Assembly: GCA_003566995.1 (NCBI GenBank)
Contig: PXBG01000034.1
Location: 1-54,598, forward strand
Reading direction: 5' to 3'
DNA length: 54,598 nucleotides
Origin: Syntrophobacteraceae bacterium
GTDB taxonomy: Bacteria; Desulfobacterota; Syntrophobacteria; Syntrophobacterales; Syntrophobacteraceae
Shown here piece by piece: positions 35,814-44,494 of this stretch (its first letter is position 1; every line of letters begins with the position of its first letter). The notes beneath the pieces were generated by a model that had not been told where the DNA came from, ran no database searches, and saw only the letters and a list, made by a program, of their open reading frames with translations. A program made the position numbers and the translations under genes.

Positions 35814-35842
35814 AAATGAGGTAAACAGGAGTTTTGAAGGGG

Positions 35843-38044
35843 ATGAGGGGGGCCCGACTCGCTCAGTGTGTGGAACAGCTTTTGGAAGTCGCCATGGGTG
35901 GAAATTCTTCACAGGAATTCCAGGAATTTTCCATCTCTGAGCTTTCCCGGGAACTCGACCGTTTCCACTGCGGAAACATCAAGGTGGTGGCTTTTGGCGG
36001 CGGGACCGGCCTGTCCACAGTGATCGGCGGCAACTCGCAACTGGAAGAGTGGCCCCATCAACCCTTCGTGGGACTGAAAGAGGAATTTTCCTCCCTGAAC
36101 ATAGTGGTGTGCACCACCGACGATGGGGGTTCCACCGGTCTCCTTCTGCAGCAGTTGCCCATCATCGCCCTGGGGGATTTGCGCAAGATATTGCTCTCCC
36201 TCATTTCCCGTGAGGGGCTGAAAACCCTCTATGGCCTTGATGAAGAGGGGACGCACGGGCTGGTACGTTCCCTTCACCGCATTTTCAACCACCGGTTTCC
36301 TCCCGGGAGCAACGATTTCAGCCATGTGGCCAATCCACTCCTTCTTTTGCCCCGGGCCCTGAGAGACGCCTGTCCTCAGCCCCTTTCCCATTTGCTGAAA
36401 TCCTTGGGCCGGTCAGTGTCCCCAGGGGGAAAAGGACCGACCATAAAGCCCGGGGGCCATTGTTTGGGGAATCTTCTTCTGGTGGCGGCCATATATGGAG
36501 AGTCACCGGATTTGGGGCAGAATTTCGCAAGTTTCGAGCACATCGAGAGAGGGCTGGCAACACTGGGAAGCGCCATGGGAGTCACGCCCGGGTGCCTGCA
36601 TCCCACCACATGCACTCCCGGCCAGCTCGTGCTTCGCTATGGAAATGGTGTGACCGTTCGGGGGCAAAAGAAATCGGCCCTCACCCGACGAAACTTTGCC
36701 ATTGAACGGGTTGCCATCGAGTTCTGCGACCATCCTGAGGTGAATCCCGCCCTGTGTGAGGCCATAGGCGAAGCGGAACTCATCATCTTCGCGCCCGGTA
36801 GTGTTTACACCAGCATCATGCCCATCCTTCAGGTGCCCGCCATTGCTCATGCCATCAAGAAAAATCATAAAGCCCTGAAAATTCTTGGAGCCAATTTCTG
36901 GATTCAGGAAGGGGAGACGGACATTTCCTGGCGAAGCGGCAATCGGGGGTTTCATGTTTCTGAACTGGTGGAGGCATACGATCGCAATGTGCCGGGAGGA
37001 GCGGAGGGGCTTTTTGACGTGGTTCTGAGCGCCAATCTGGAACACATGCCCGGGAATGTGCTGTGCAACTATGCCCTGGAAGGCAAAAGTCCCATCTACC
37101 TGGACCGCCGCAGGGTGGAAGGGTTCAACGTGCTTCCCATTGAAGCGACCATCTACTCCACCCAGCGGCTGAAGCAGGCTCAGGTGATACATCATGACCC
37201 CCAAAAGTTCTCCACAGCCGTCCGGACCCTGGTGTTCGCCCATGAGCGATTCAACCTCAAACAATCCTCACAAGGGGTCACATCCCCCGGGCCCCCTGAA
37301 CTCCCCCCTTGCAAGCCCGCCCCCCACTCCCTGCTTTGCGCCTACCACAGCGCCGTCGCCCGAATCCTTTCCGGCAAGCATTTTTCAGGGGAAGAACTTG
37401 GGCGGGTTCTGCAGGAAGCGGTCTGGGAAAACCGGGACATTCGCCTGGACCATTTGAAATTTTTCCGGGGGGCCCGGGTGATTCCCGCTGTCCAATGGGG
37501 ACGAAGTGAAAAGTGGGACCATGTCCTGGGTTATTATGACCCCCGGGATGGCCTGTTGAAGGTGCACGAAGGGCTGAGCACGAAAAGAGAGGGGCTGAAG
37601 GAGAATTTGCTGATCGCTCTGGGGGAATCGCTCCTTGGGCGGTATGTCGAGTGGCGCCGCAAAGTGGATTGGGATCCCCCAAATCAGTGGCAGGGAGGGC
37701 ACTATGAAATCAGAATCCTCCCCGTGGAAGAACGGGAGTGCTACCTGAGCGATGCAGACCTGCGCGTTTTTCTTCGTTTGTGCCGCATGATTCCAAGCCC
37801 CTTTGATTCGAGGACTTTCAGGATCACGCTCAACGGCGGGGAAGGATTCATTCCTCCAGGCCCGCTTTTTGGGCTCATGTACGCATGGTATCTCAACAAT
37901 GCCTATGGTGAAATGATGGAATACGAGATGTCCCTGCTGCGCTGGGATCCCCAGAAACTCATTCCCTGCCAGCTGGAAGAGCGCCGGCGCAGACAGGCGC
38001 TCATTGACTTTTTTCGAAATGTTGTGTTTGAACACTCCCATTGA
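35843..38044 (+). CDS. YvcK/CofD-family protein with a large extra C-terminal domain
   Basis: The protein has 733 residues from the ATG at 35843; TTG 35834 and ATG 35894 are alternatives. The first 440 residues are a YvcK-like domain: VVAFGGGTGLSTVIGG, CTTDDGGSTGLL, GDLRKIL, IKPGGHCLGNLLLVA, LIIFAPGSVYTSIMPIL. YvcK proteins bind UDP-GlcNAc and control cell-envelope growth and central carbon flux. Normal YvcK is about 320 residues. The extra part (about 480-733) has no recognised domain (ALCAYHSAVARILSGKHF, FFRGARVIPAVQWG, FGLMYAWYLNNAYGEMMEYE). The next genes encode a GlmU-like beta-helix protein and GlmM, so a role in amino-sugar nucleotide control fits the context. Confidence 0.82.
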   Translation: MRGARLAQCVEQLLEVAMGGNSSQEFQEFSISELSRELDRFHCGNIKVVAFGGGTGLSTVIGGNSQLEEWPHQPFVGLKEEFSSLNIVVCTTDDGGSTGLLLQQLPIIALGDLRKILLSLISREGLKTLYGLDEEGTHGLVRSLHRIFNHRFPPGSNDFSHVANPLLLLPRALRDACPQPLSHLLKSLGRSVSPGGKGPTIKPGGHCLGNLLLVAAIYGESPDLGQNFASFEHIERGLATLGSAMGVTPGCLHPTTCTPGQLVLRYGNGVTVRGQKKSALTRRNFAIERVAIEFCDHPEVNPALCEAIGEAELIIFAPGSVYTSIMPILQVPAIAHAIKKNHKALKILGANFWIQEGETDISWRSGNRGFHVSELVEAYDRNVPGGAEGLFDVVLSANLEHMPGNVLCNYALEGKSPIYLDRRRVEGFNVLPIEATIYSTQRLKQAQVIHHDPQKFSTAVRTLVFAHERFNLKQSSQGVTSPGPPELPPCKPAPHSLLCAYHSAVARILSGKHFSGEELGRVLQEAVWENRDIRLDHLKFFRGARVIPAVQWGRSEKWDHVLGYYDPRDGLLKVHEGLSTKREGLKENLLIALGESLLGRYVEWRRKVDWDPPNQWQGGHYEIRILPVEERECYLSDADLRVFLRLCRMIPSPFDSRTFRITLNGGEGFIPPGPLFGLMYAWYLNNAYGEMMEYEMSLLRWDPQKLIPCQLEERRRRQALIDFFRNVVFEHSH

Positions 38045-38147
38045 AACGATGCGCCCCACCGAAGGGGGTGCAGATCACTTCCGCAGGCAGGCATTCCTGC
38101 GGTCTTTTGCCCTGGGATCGTGACATCCTTTGGGCGGGTGGAGAAAT

Positions 38148-39419
38148 ATGGAGTTTGAGTTCAGAAGCCGTGAAAAGGTCGCCCAGCTCATGCGCCGGGG
38201 AGTTTCTGTTTCCAGTCCCCTGACCCTTGAGGTGGGGGAGGAAGTTCCCCTTTCCCGCATTGCCTCCAAGGGCGTGAAGATTTATCCGGGATGCCGCATC
38301 TACGGGGAAAAAACGGTGATCGCAGAGGGGGTTCAAATAGGTTCAGAAGGGCCCGTGACCCTTGAAAATTGCCAGGTGGGGCCCATGGTGGAGTTGAAAG
38401 GGGGCTATTTCAGGGATTCCGTTTTTCTTGCCCGGTCCAGCATGGGATCAGGGGCTCACGTGCGGGAGGCCTGCATTCTTGAAGAGGAGGCCAGCGGGGC
38501 TCATTGTGTGGGTCTGAAACAGACCATCCTGTTTCCCTTCGTGACGCTGGGAAGCCTCATCAATTTTTGCGACTGTCTCATGGCCGGGGGAAGGAGCAGA
38601 AAAGACCACAGTGAAGTGGGCAGTTCCTACATCCACTTCAACTACACCCCCGACGGAGACAAATCGACCCCCTCCTTGCTGGGAGATGTGCCCCGTGGCG
38701 TCATGCTCAATCAGCCTCCCATTTTTCTGGGGGGGCAGGGGGGTATGGTGGGGCCCCTTCGCATGGGCTTTGGAAATGTGGTGGCTGCGGGCACCATCCT
38801 GCGAAAAGACATCCCCCGGGACTCGCAAATGGTGGTGGGGGAGACCCGCAGGGGAAGCACCGGATCCTTCGTGCCATACGGATACGCGCATCTCGGCCGC
38901 ATTCTCAGGAACAATATCCTTTACCTTGCAAACCTCGTGGCTCTCGACCACTGGTACAGACATGTGCGTCAGCCTTTTTTCCAGTCCATGGAGCTGGGAA
39001 GCCTTCTCTACGAGGGTGCTGCGGACAAGCTGGCCCTTGCCAGAAAAGAACGCACCAAAAGGCTCATGGCCATGGTCCAGAACGTTCCGGAAACTCATGA
39101 AAAATGCCGCTGCACGAAAAAGTCCGGGAAGTCGCCCTGCCAGTTGCACGACCACATGCACGCCGTGTGTGAACTCTTCACTGCCACCTTTGAGGATTCA
39201 AAGGAGAGGGAACTGGGGGAGCGCTTTTGGGTGGCCATGGAAGAGCACGGAGGACACACGGGAGAAGGCTACATTCACGTCATGCAAGGGTTGCCTCAGG
39301 AAATTTCCCAACAGGGCGTCAGGTGGCTGCACCACATTGTCGGATCTCTGTGCCGAAAGGCCGGAAGCCTCCTTTCATCCTTCGAACTTTTTGACAACAG
39401 GAACATTTCAAGTTCCTGA
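38148..39419 (+). CDS. GlmU-like left-handed beta-helix protein without a uridylyltransferase domain
   Basis: The protein has 423 residues from the ATG at 38148, with GGTGGAG five bases upstream. Residues about 30-260 have hexapeptide-repeat character (IYPGCRIYGEKTVIAEGVQI, VGPMVELKGGYFRDSVFLA, GNVVAAGTILRKDIP), as in the acyltransferase half of GlmU. The usual N-terminal Rossmann pyrophosphorylase domain is missing. A conserved-looking part in the middle (FNYTPDGDKSTPSLLGDVPRG) resembles the K-x-x-x-G loop around the GlmU acetyl-CoA site. The C-terminal 150 residues are helical, with a Cys/His-rich segment EKCRCTKKSGKSPCQLHDH. It lies between the YvcK-like gene and glmM with short gaps, so a function in UDP-GlcNAc synthesis or its control is likely. 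Confidence 0.75.
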   Translation: MEFEFRSREKVAQLMRRGVSVSSPLTLEVGEEVPLSRIASKGVKIYPGCRIYGEKTVIAEGVQIGSEGPVTLENCQVGPMVELKGGYFRDSVFLARSSMGSGAHVREACILEEEASGAHCVGLKQTILFPFVTLGSLINFCDCLMAGGRSRKDHSEVGSSYIHFNYTPDGDKSTPSLLGDVPRGVMLNQPPIFLGGQGGMVGPLRMGFGNVVAAGTILRKDIPRDSQMVVGETRRGSTGSFVPYGYAHLGRILRNNILYLANLVALDHWYRHVRQPFFQSMELGSLLYEGAADKLALARKERTKRLMAMVQNVPETHEKCRCTKKSGKSPCQLHDHMHAVCELFTATFEDSKERELGERFWVAMEEHGGHTGEGYIHVMQGLPQEISQQGVRWLHHIVGSLCRKAGSLLSSFELFDNRNISSS

Positions 39420-39436
39420 CCAGGAAAGGTAGATAC

Positions 39437-40789
39437 ATGGGCACGTTATTCGGTACGGACGGAATAAGAGGGGTTGCAAACCGATACCCCATGGATGCGC
39501 CCATGGCTTTTGCCGTGGGGCAGGCCATCACGCATCTCCTGAAGCGGGAGAACCACCGCACGCGGATCATCATTGGCAAGGACACCCGCATATCGGGTTA
39601 CATGCTGGAAAGCGCCCTCCTTTCGGGAATCACGTCCATGGGAGGGGATCCTTACCTGGTGGGAGTTCTGCCCACTCCGGGCATCGCCTTCATCACCGAA
39701 AGCATGCGTGCCGATGCGGGCATCGTCATTTCAGCTTCCCACAACCCCTATGAAGATAATGGAATCAAGATTTTCGGCAGCAACGGTTACAAGCTTTCCG
39801 ATGAGCAGGAAGAGGTGATCGAAAGGCTCATTCTCGGAGGCACCCTTCCTCAGCTCGTTCCCCCCGTGGAGAAGATGGGCAAGGCTTTTCGCATACACGA
39901 TGTGAACGGCCGCTACATTGTCTTTCTCAAAAAAACCTTTCCCCGGAAACTCTCCATGGAAGGCATGAAGATCGTCATGGACGTGGCCAATGGGGCCACC
40001 TATAGAGTGGCACCGGACATTTTCACCGAACTGGGGGCCAAAGTTGAGGTCATTCACAACACGCCCGATGGAATCAACATCAATGACAACTGTGGTTCCC
40101 AGTACACTCAGGATCTCAGGAAACGTGTGGTGGAGAATGGCTCGGCCATAGGGGTTGCCTTTGACGGGGATGGCGACCGCCTCATTGCGGTGGATGAAAA
40201 AGGCTGCGAGATCAGCGGTGACCAGATCATGATCATTTGCGCCAAAATGCTCAAAGATCAGGGGCGCCTCAAGAGCGACCTTCTCGTGAGCACGGTCATG
40301 AGCAACCTCGGCCTGAGCATCGCCTGCCGCCGGTACGGCATCAGGCAGCACGCTTCCAGGGTGGGCGACCGCTATGTGCTCGAAGACATGCAGCGGCTGA
40401 GGAGCGTTCTTGGCGGTGAGCAGTCGGGGCATGTCATCTTTCTGGACCATCACACGGCAGGGGATGGAATCCTGACAGCCATTCAGCTCATAGCCGCCAT
40501 GCAGGTTTCAGGGAAACCCCTTTCCGAACTGGCCCGGCTGATGGATATTTTTCCTCAGAAGCTCATCAATGTGGATGTGACGCGAAAACCCGACATTTCC
40601 ACTCTGCCTCAGGTGGTGGAGGCCATCAGGGAGGTGGAGTCCGCCCTGGGGGATGAGGGACGTGTGCTGGTGCGCTATTCAGGCACCCAAAACATGTGCC
40701 GGATCATGGTGGAAGGACCCAGTGACCTGCTGACCTCCACATATTGCGGGCAGATTGCCGACGCCGTTCAGGAAACCATCGGTGTGTGA
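39437..40789 (+). CDS. glmM: Phosphoglucosamine mutase
   Basis: The protein has 450 residues, with AGGAAAGGT before the ATG. The N-terminus MGTLFGTDGIRGVAN is diagnostic. The phosphoserine loop is IVISASHNPYEDNGIKIF, the metal-binding loop is VAFDGDGDRLIAVDE, the sugar-binding loop is GGEQSGHVIF, and the C-terminal phosphate-binding loop is VRYSGTQNMCRIMVEG, where Thr-Gln-Asn replaces the usual Thr-Glu-Pro/Asn. GlmM converts glucosamine-6-phosphate to glucosamine-1-phosphate for UDP-GlcNAc. It follows the beta-helix gene by 17 bases, and the next gene starts right after its stop. Confidence 0.95.
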   Translation: MGTLFGTDGIRGVANRYPMDAPMAFAVGQAITHLLKRENHRTRIIIGKDTRISGYMLESALLSGITSMGGDPYLVGVLPTPGIAFITESMRADAGIVISASHNPYEDNGIKIFGSNGYKLSDEQEEVIERLILGGTLPQLVPPVEKMGKAFRIHDVNGRYIVFLKKTFPRKLSMEGMKIVMDVANGATYRVAPDIFTELGAKVEVIHNTPDGININDNCGSQYTQDLRKRVVENGSAIGVAFDGDGDRLIAVDEKGCEISGDQIMIICAKMLKDQGRLKSDLLVSTVMSNLGLSIACRRYGIRQHASRVGDRYVLEDMQRLRSVLGGEQSGHVIFLDHHTAGDGILTAIQLIAAMQVSGKPLSELARLMDIFPQKLINVDVTRKPDISTLPQVVEAIREVESALGDEGRVLVRYSGTQNMCRIMVEGPSDLLTSTYCGQIADAVQETIGV

Positions 40790-40790
40790 A

Positions 40791-41735
40791 ATGGACAAAT
40801 CCGGTTCATCTTTTGAGGGGGCGGGCATCGGGGAAAGAAAAATTTTTCAGCTCATTGAGGAAAGGGGTCCCCTCACGGGGGCAGAACTCTTGGAGGCGTT
40901 GGGTGGAAAGAGTCTGGACCTCTGGAAGGCCTGCCGCCTTTCCGGGTCCCTGAAAGTTCGCACCGTGGGAAAGCGTTACCTGAGACTGGACCGTATGGTC
41001 GAGGACTATGCGCGTCTGTCCCCTTCCATCCTGAGAGAGTTCCTGACCTACGCCGTGGTGGGCATTTCGGGCCAGGAGGAAGCCCTGGAACAGAGAGTTC
41101 AGGGGCTTGCGGCACACACGCACCGGGTGAGTCGCTCCAAGCTGGCCCTGGCCAGGGGCATTCTGGAAAATATTCAGAACAGGCTCTCGGAACAATGGCC
41201 TCCCGAGGGAAGAATCTGCTTTTTCATCGCAGGGGATATCGTCTACCACATGGCCCACGATGTTCCCCGTCCCGAGAGGAGTCTTGGCAAGCTGGTCAAC
41301 GGCTCCGACATCGATCTCGTTGTGGTGGGGGATGACGCGGTGCCCAAGGAATTTCTCCAGGAACTGGACAAGGCCATACACCGGGAAAAATATTTTGCCC
41401 TGGTCATGCCCAACTCCAGGGAAGAGATCGATTACGTGGTCAAGGACATGGAGCGTGTTCGGGAGCAGCTCCGGTTCGACACCTTCAAGCGAATGGTGGC
41501 CTGCAAAATTCTTGGGGAGGGGGTTTTTCTGGGAGGCAGTGAGAGCCTCTTCCAGGAGCTCAAGTCCATGTTGAGCCGGCAGGGAATCGTGAAAAGGCTC
41601 GGGGAGATGGAAGAGAAGGCCAAATCTTTCCGGCAGCAGGCCGAGGAGCGGTTGCTCCGCTCTCATGCCGATTTTTTAAAAAAAGAGGAGCTGCACCTCT
41701 TCTACACCACCGAGGAGTCGGAAGAGTTTGAGTAG
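40791..41735 (+). CDS. Nucleotidyltransferase-fold protein with an N-terminal winged-helix-like segment
   Basis: The protein has 314 residues from an ATG one base after the glmM stop, so it is co-translated with glmM. Residues about 13-65 look like a winged helix (RKIFQLIEERGPLTGAELLE, LKVRTVGKRYLRLDRM). In the middle, GSDIDLVVVGDDAVPKEFLQ has the G-S-x-x-D-x-D pattern of polymerase-beta nucleotidyltransferases, followed by EIDYVVKD, which could give the third carboxylate. The C-terminus is charged coiled helix with an acidic tail TTEESEEFE. The target (protein, RNA or sugar) is unknown. The position at the end of the envelope cluster suggests a regulatory role, but this is inference. Confidence 0.65.
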   Translation: MDKSGSSFEGAGIGERKIFQLIEERGPLTGAELLEALGGKSLDLWKACRLSGSLKVRTVGKRYLRLDRMVEDYARLSPSILREFLTYAVVGISGQEEALEQRVQGLAAHTHRVSRSKLALARGILENIQNRLSEQWPPEGRICFFIAGDIVYHMAHDVPRPERSLGKLVNGSDIDLVVVGDDAVPKEFLQELDKAIHREKYFALVMPNSREEIDYVVKDMERVREQLRFDTFKRMVACKILGEGVFLGGSESLFQELKSMLSRQGIVKRLGEMEEKAKSFRQQAEERLLRSHADFLKKEELHLFYTTEESEEFE

Positions 41736-41876
41736 CCTTCAGGGGGGAGTTTTTTTGAAACGTGCTGGCAGCTTGCGTCTGAACCTTGAACCCTCAGCAT
41801 TGACTTTACCCCTCCCGCCCCGGAAGGGAGAGAGGGGATTTGACCTGGCACAGGGCCTGTTTTGCGAGCACCTGCT

Positions 41877-42464
41877 CTACTTTGCGGCGGCACCGGCTTC
41901 GTAGCCCAGGTGAAAGGCCTTCAGGTTCTCGTCGAGGATTTTTGCGGGAAGGATTTTGCGAAGCGCCTGCTCCCAGTTGGGCCGGTCGATGGGAAGCCAG
42001 CCCAGGCCAGCCAGAACCCCCACCATGACGATGTTGCCCGCCCGGTCTGATCCCGCTTTTTTGCTCAACTCCACGGCGTCCACTTTCACGAAGCGGGCCA
42101 CCCGCTTTTCCACTGCCTCAAAAAGGGATTCCAGGGAGGGGTAGGCGCTCTGGCCCGTTGCCACCGTGAAGGGCACGATGGGGACGGTGCTGGTCACGGC
42201 CAGAGTTTTGCCGTTGCATTTGGGAAGGGCTCGGGCCGCTTCCAGAGGTTCAAAGGCCATCAGTATGTCGGCCTCTCCGTCGGGAATGGGGGGGCTCGAG
42301 ACCTCTCCCATCACCACAGAGGATTCCACAACCCCGCCTCGTTGGGCCATGCCGTGAATTTCGCTCATGCCCACGCGCAATCCCTGCTCCAAACCCGCTT
42401 CACCCACCAGGCGGGTGGCAAGGAGCGTTCCCTGGCCTCCGACTCCTGTGAAAAATATTCTCAT
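41877..42464 (-). CDS. iorB: Indolepyruvate:ferredoxin oxidoreductase, beta subunit
   Basis: The protein has 195 residues. The gamma-type domain of 2-oxoacid:ferredoxin oxidoreductases starts with MRIFFTGVGGQGTLLATRLV and continues VGMSEIHGMAQRGGVVESSV, both hallmarks of IorB. With IorA it oxidises aryl-2-oxoacids (indolepyruvate, phenylpyruvate, hydroxyphenylpyruvate) with CoA to arylacetyl-CoA and reduced ferredoxin. It is the last gene of the liv-paaK-ior block, 54 bases after iorA. AAAAAGGA lies about ten bases before the start. Confidence 0.93.
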   Translation of the reverse strand: MRIFFTGVGGQGTLLATRLVGEAGLEQGLRVGMSEIHGMAQRGGVVESSVVMGEVSSPPIPDGEADILMAFEPLEAARALPKCNGKTLAVTSTVPIVPFTVATGQSAYPSLESLFEAVEKRVARFVKVDAVELSKKAGSDRAGNIVMVGVLAGLGWLPIDRPNWEQALRKILPAKILDENLKAFHLGYEAGAAAK

Positions 42465-42518
42465 GACTTGGCAGTCCTTTTTCCCGTTGAGTGTTGTTTT
42501 CTTGACATGCTTGCAAGC

Positions 42519-44381
42519 TCAGCCGATTTTCTTGGGCTTGATGGATTTGCAGATCTGTGAACACACGGCGCATCCGCTGCACAGGGCTTCGTTGATGCGG
42601 ATGCAGGTTTCCCCCGAAGCCGACTCTTCCCACACGAAAGCGGGGCAGCCCAGTTCCGTGAGGCAGCTCTTGCACAGGTCGCACGAGGAAGGGTCCACCT
42701 GGAAGACCACCTTGCTCTTTTTGGGGAGCATGCGGTTTTCAAAGAGAGGACAGGGGCTTTTGGCGATGAGCACGGAGACGCCCGGTTCCTTCATGCTCTC
42801 CTTGAGGTCCTGAAGGACTTCCTGGGTTTTTTTGACCTGGAGGGGATTCACGGTGAAGACACGCTTCACGCCGCAACCCCGCACAACGGATTCCAGGTTC
42901 ACCCTGGGAGTCACTTTCCCGGCGGGGGTCAGTTCCACGGAGGGATGGGGCTGATGCCCCGTCATGGCCGTTGTGCCGTTGTCCAGGATGACCATGAGGA
43001 AGCGATGGTCGTGGGAAACGGCGTTGACAAGGCCCGTGATCCCACTGTGAAAAAAGGTGGAGTCCCCAATGAAGCTGACCACCGGTCGATCGAGGACTTT
43101 GCTGAACCCCCCTGCGGTGGAAGCGCCTGAACCCATGCAGATGAGAAAATCCCCCATTTTCAGCGGGGGGAGCACTCCCAGAGTGTAGCAGCCGATGTCT
43201 GACGGATAGATGGCTTCGTCTCCAAAGATCTTTCGTATGGAGTAGTAGGTGGCCCGGTGAGGGCATCCCGCGCACAGGTTGGGCGGCCGCATGGGCAGTT
43301 CCGGAGCGGCGAAGAGGGCCCGTTGCTCATAGGGAACGCCCAGGTAGTGGTGCAGGGCCTTCTTGACCTTGGCACCGTCCAGCTCGAAAGCGCGGGGAAT
43401 GAGGTCTTTGCCCTTGCCGGCGATTTCAACGGAAATGTTCTTTTCCTGGGCGATCCTGCGGGTTGTGTCTTCCAGGACAGGTTCGAGTTCTTCCACCACC
43501 AGAACTTTTTCCACTCCCTTGAGGAAGTCGGCCATGAGAGCCTCGGGGTAAGGAAAGGTGAATCCCAGCTTGAGGACTTTCACCTGATCCCTGAGATTCA
43601 GTTCTCCGATGGCGTCCTGAACATAAGGGTAGGAGGTGCCGCTGGTGATGATTCCCCACCGGCCCTGGCCTTCCACCCTGTTGAGAGGGCTTCTTTCCGC
43701 TTCCTCCTGAAGCTTTTCCATTTTTTCCAGTTGCACCAGGCGAAGCTTGCGGCCAACCAGGGGAATGACGACCATGTTGAAGGGGTCTTTTTCAAAGGTT
43801 CCCCGGGGACTCTCCGTGGGAAGGTCCCCCATGGAGACGGCACCGCGGCAGTGGTTGACTCTCGTGGTGGTTCGCAGCATGCAGGGAATTTTGTACTTTT
43901 CGGAAATTTCCAGGGCCGCCAGGGTCATGTCCTTGGCTTCCTGGGGCGTTGAAGGCTCCAGCATGGGCACCATTCCCATCCTGGCAAAGAAACGGCTGTC
44001 CTGCTCGTTCTGGCTGGAATGAAGGGAAGGGTCGTCGGCCACCACGATGACCATGCCCGCCTTGACGCCCACATAGGCCAGGGTCATGAAAGCGTCCGCG
44101 GCCACGTTCAGGCCCACATGCTTCATGGAGCACATGCTTCTCACGCCAGATATGGCCGCGGCGCAGGCCGTCTCCATGGAAACCTTTTCGTTGACGGAGT
44201 ATTCCACGTAGACTCCCGCCTCGTCGCCCAGCCGGCTGAAACGGTCGATGATCTCCGAAGATGGCGTGCCTGGATAGGCGGCCACAAACCGGATGTTGCC
44301 TTCCAGTGCGCCCCGCACAATGGCTTCATTGCCCAGCAGGAGATGAGGCTTGTCACTCCCGGGCGTCAACAACTCATGCAT
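42519..44381 (-). CDS. iorA: Indolepyruvate:ferredoxin oxidoreductase, alpha subunit
   Basis: The protein has 620 residues from the ATG at 44381, with GGGGAGG seven bases upstream. The pyrimidine-binding half (FVAAYPGTPSSEIIDRFSRL, VYVEYSVNEKVSMETA) is followed by the thiamine-diphosphate half (LCAGCPHRATYYSIRK, SFIGDSTFFHSGITGLVNAV, then LDNGTTAMTGHQPHP, the GDS...N metal motif). The C-terminal two-cluster ferredoxin part is CDLCKSCLTELGCP and CSGCAVCSQICK. It produces arylacetyl-CoA and reduced ferredoxin in aromatic amino acid fermentation. The upstream paaK gene interconverts the same acids and their CoA esters. Confidence 0.95.
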   Translation of the reverse strand: MHELLTPGSDKPHLLLGNEAIVRGALEGNIRFVAAYPGTPSSEIIDRFSRLGDEAGVYVEYSVNEKVSMETACAAAISGVRSMCSMKHVGLNVAADAFMTLAYVGVKAGMVIVVADDPSLHSSQNEQDSRFFARMGMVPMLEPSTPQEAKDMTLAALEISEKYKIPCMLRTTTRVNHCRGAVSMGDLPTESPRGTFEKDPFNMVVIPLVGRKLRLVQLEKMEKLQEEAERSPLNRVEGQGRWGIITSGTSYPYVQDAIGELNLRDQVKVLKLGFTFPYPEALMADFLKGVEKVLVVEELEPVLEDTTRRIAQEKNISVEIAGKGKDLIPRAFELDGAKVKKALHHYLGVPYEQRALFAAPELPMRPPNLCAGCPHRATYYSIRKIFGDEAIYPSDIGCYTLGVLPPLKMGDFLICMGSGASTAGGFSKVLDRPVVSFIGDSTFFHSGITGLVNAVSHDHRFLMVILDNGTTAMTGHQPHPSVELTPAGKVTPRVNLESVVRGCGVKRVFTVNPLQVKKTQEVLQDLKESMKEPGVSVLIAKSPCPLFENRMLPKKSKVVFQVDPSSCDLCKSCLTELGCPAFVWEESASGETCIRINEALCSGCAVCSQICKSIKPKKIG

Positions 44382-44494
44382 TAGCAAACCTCCCCTGGCA
44401 TCCCCCGGACCCCTTTGGTTGTTGAGTGGATGCATCTCTTGTCCATGGTTTTTATCACTGAATAAATCCCTTTTGGCCTTCGGCCCGTGCCTTT

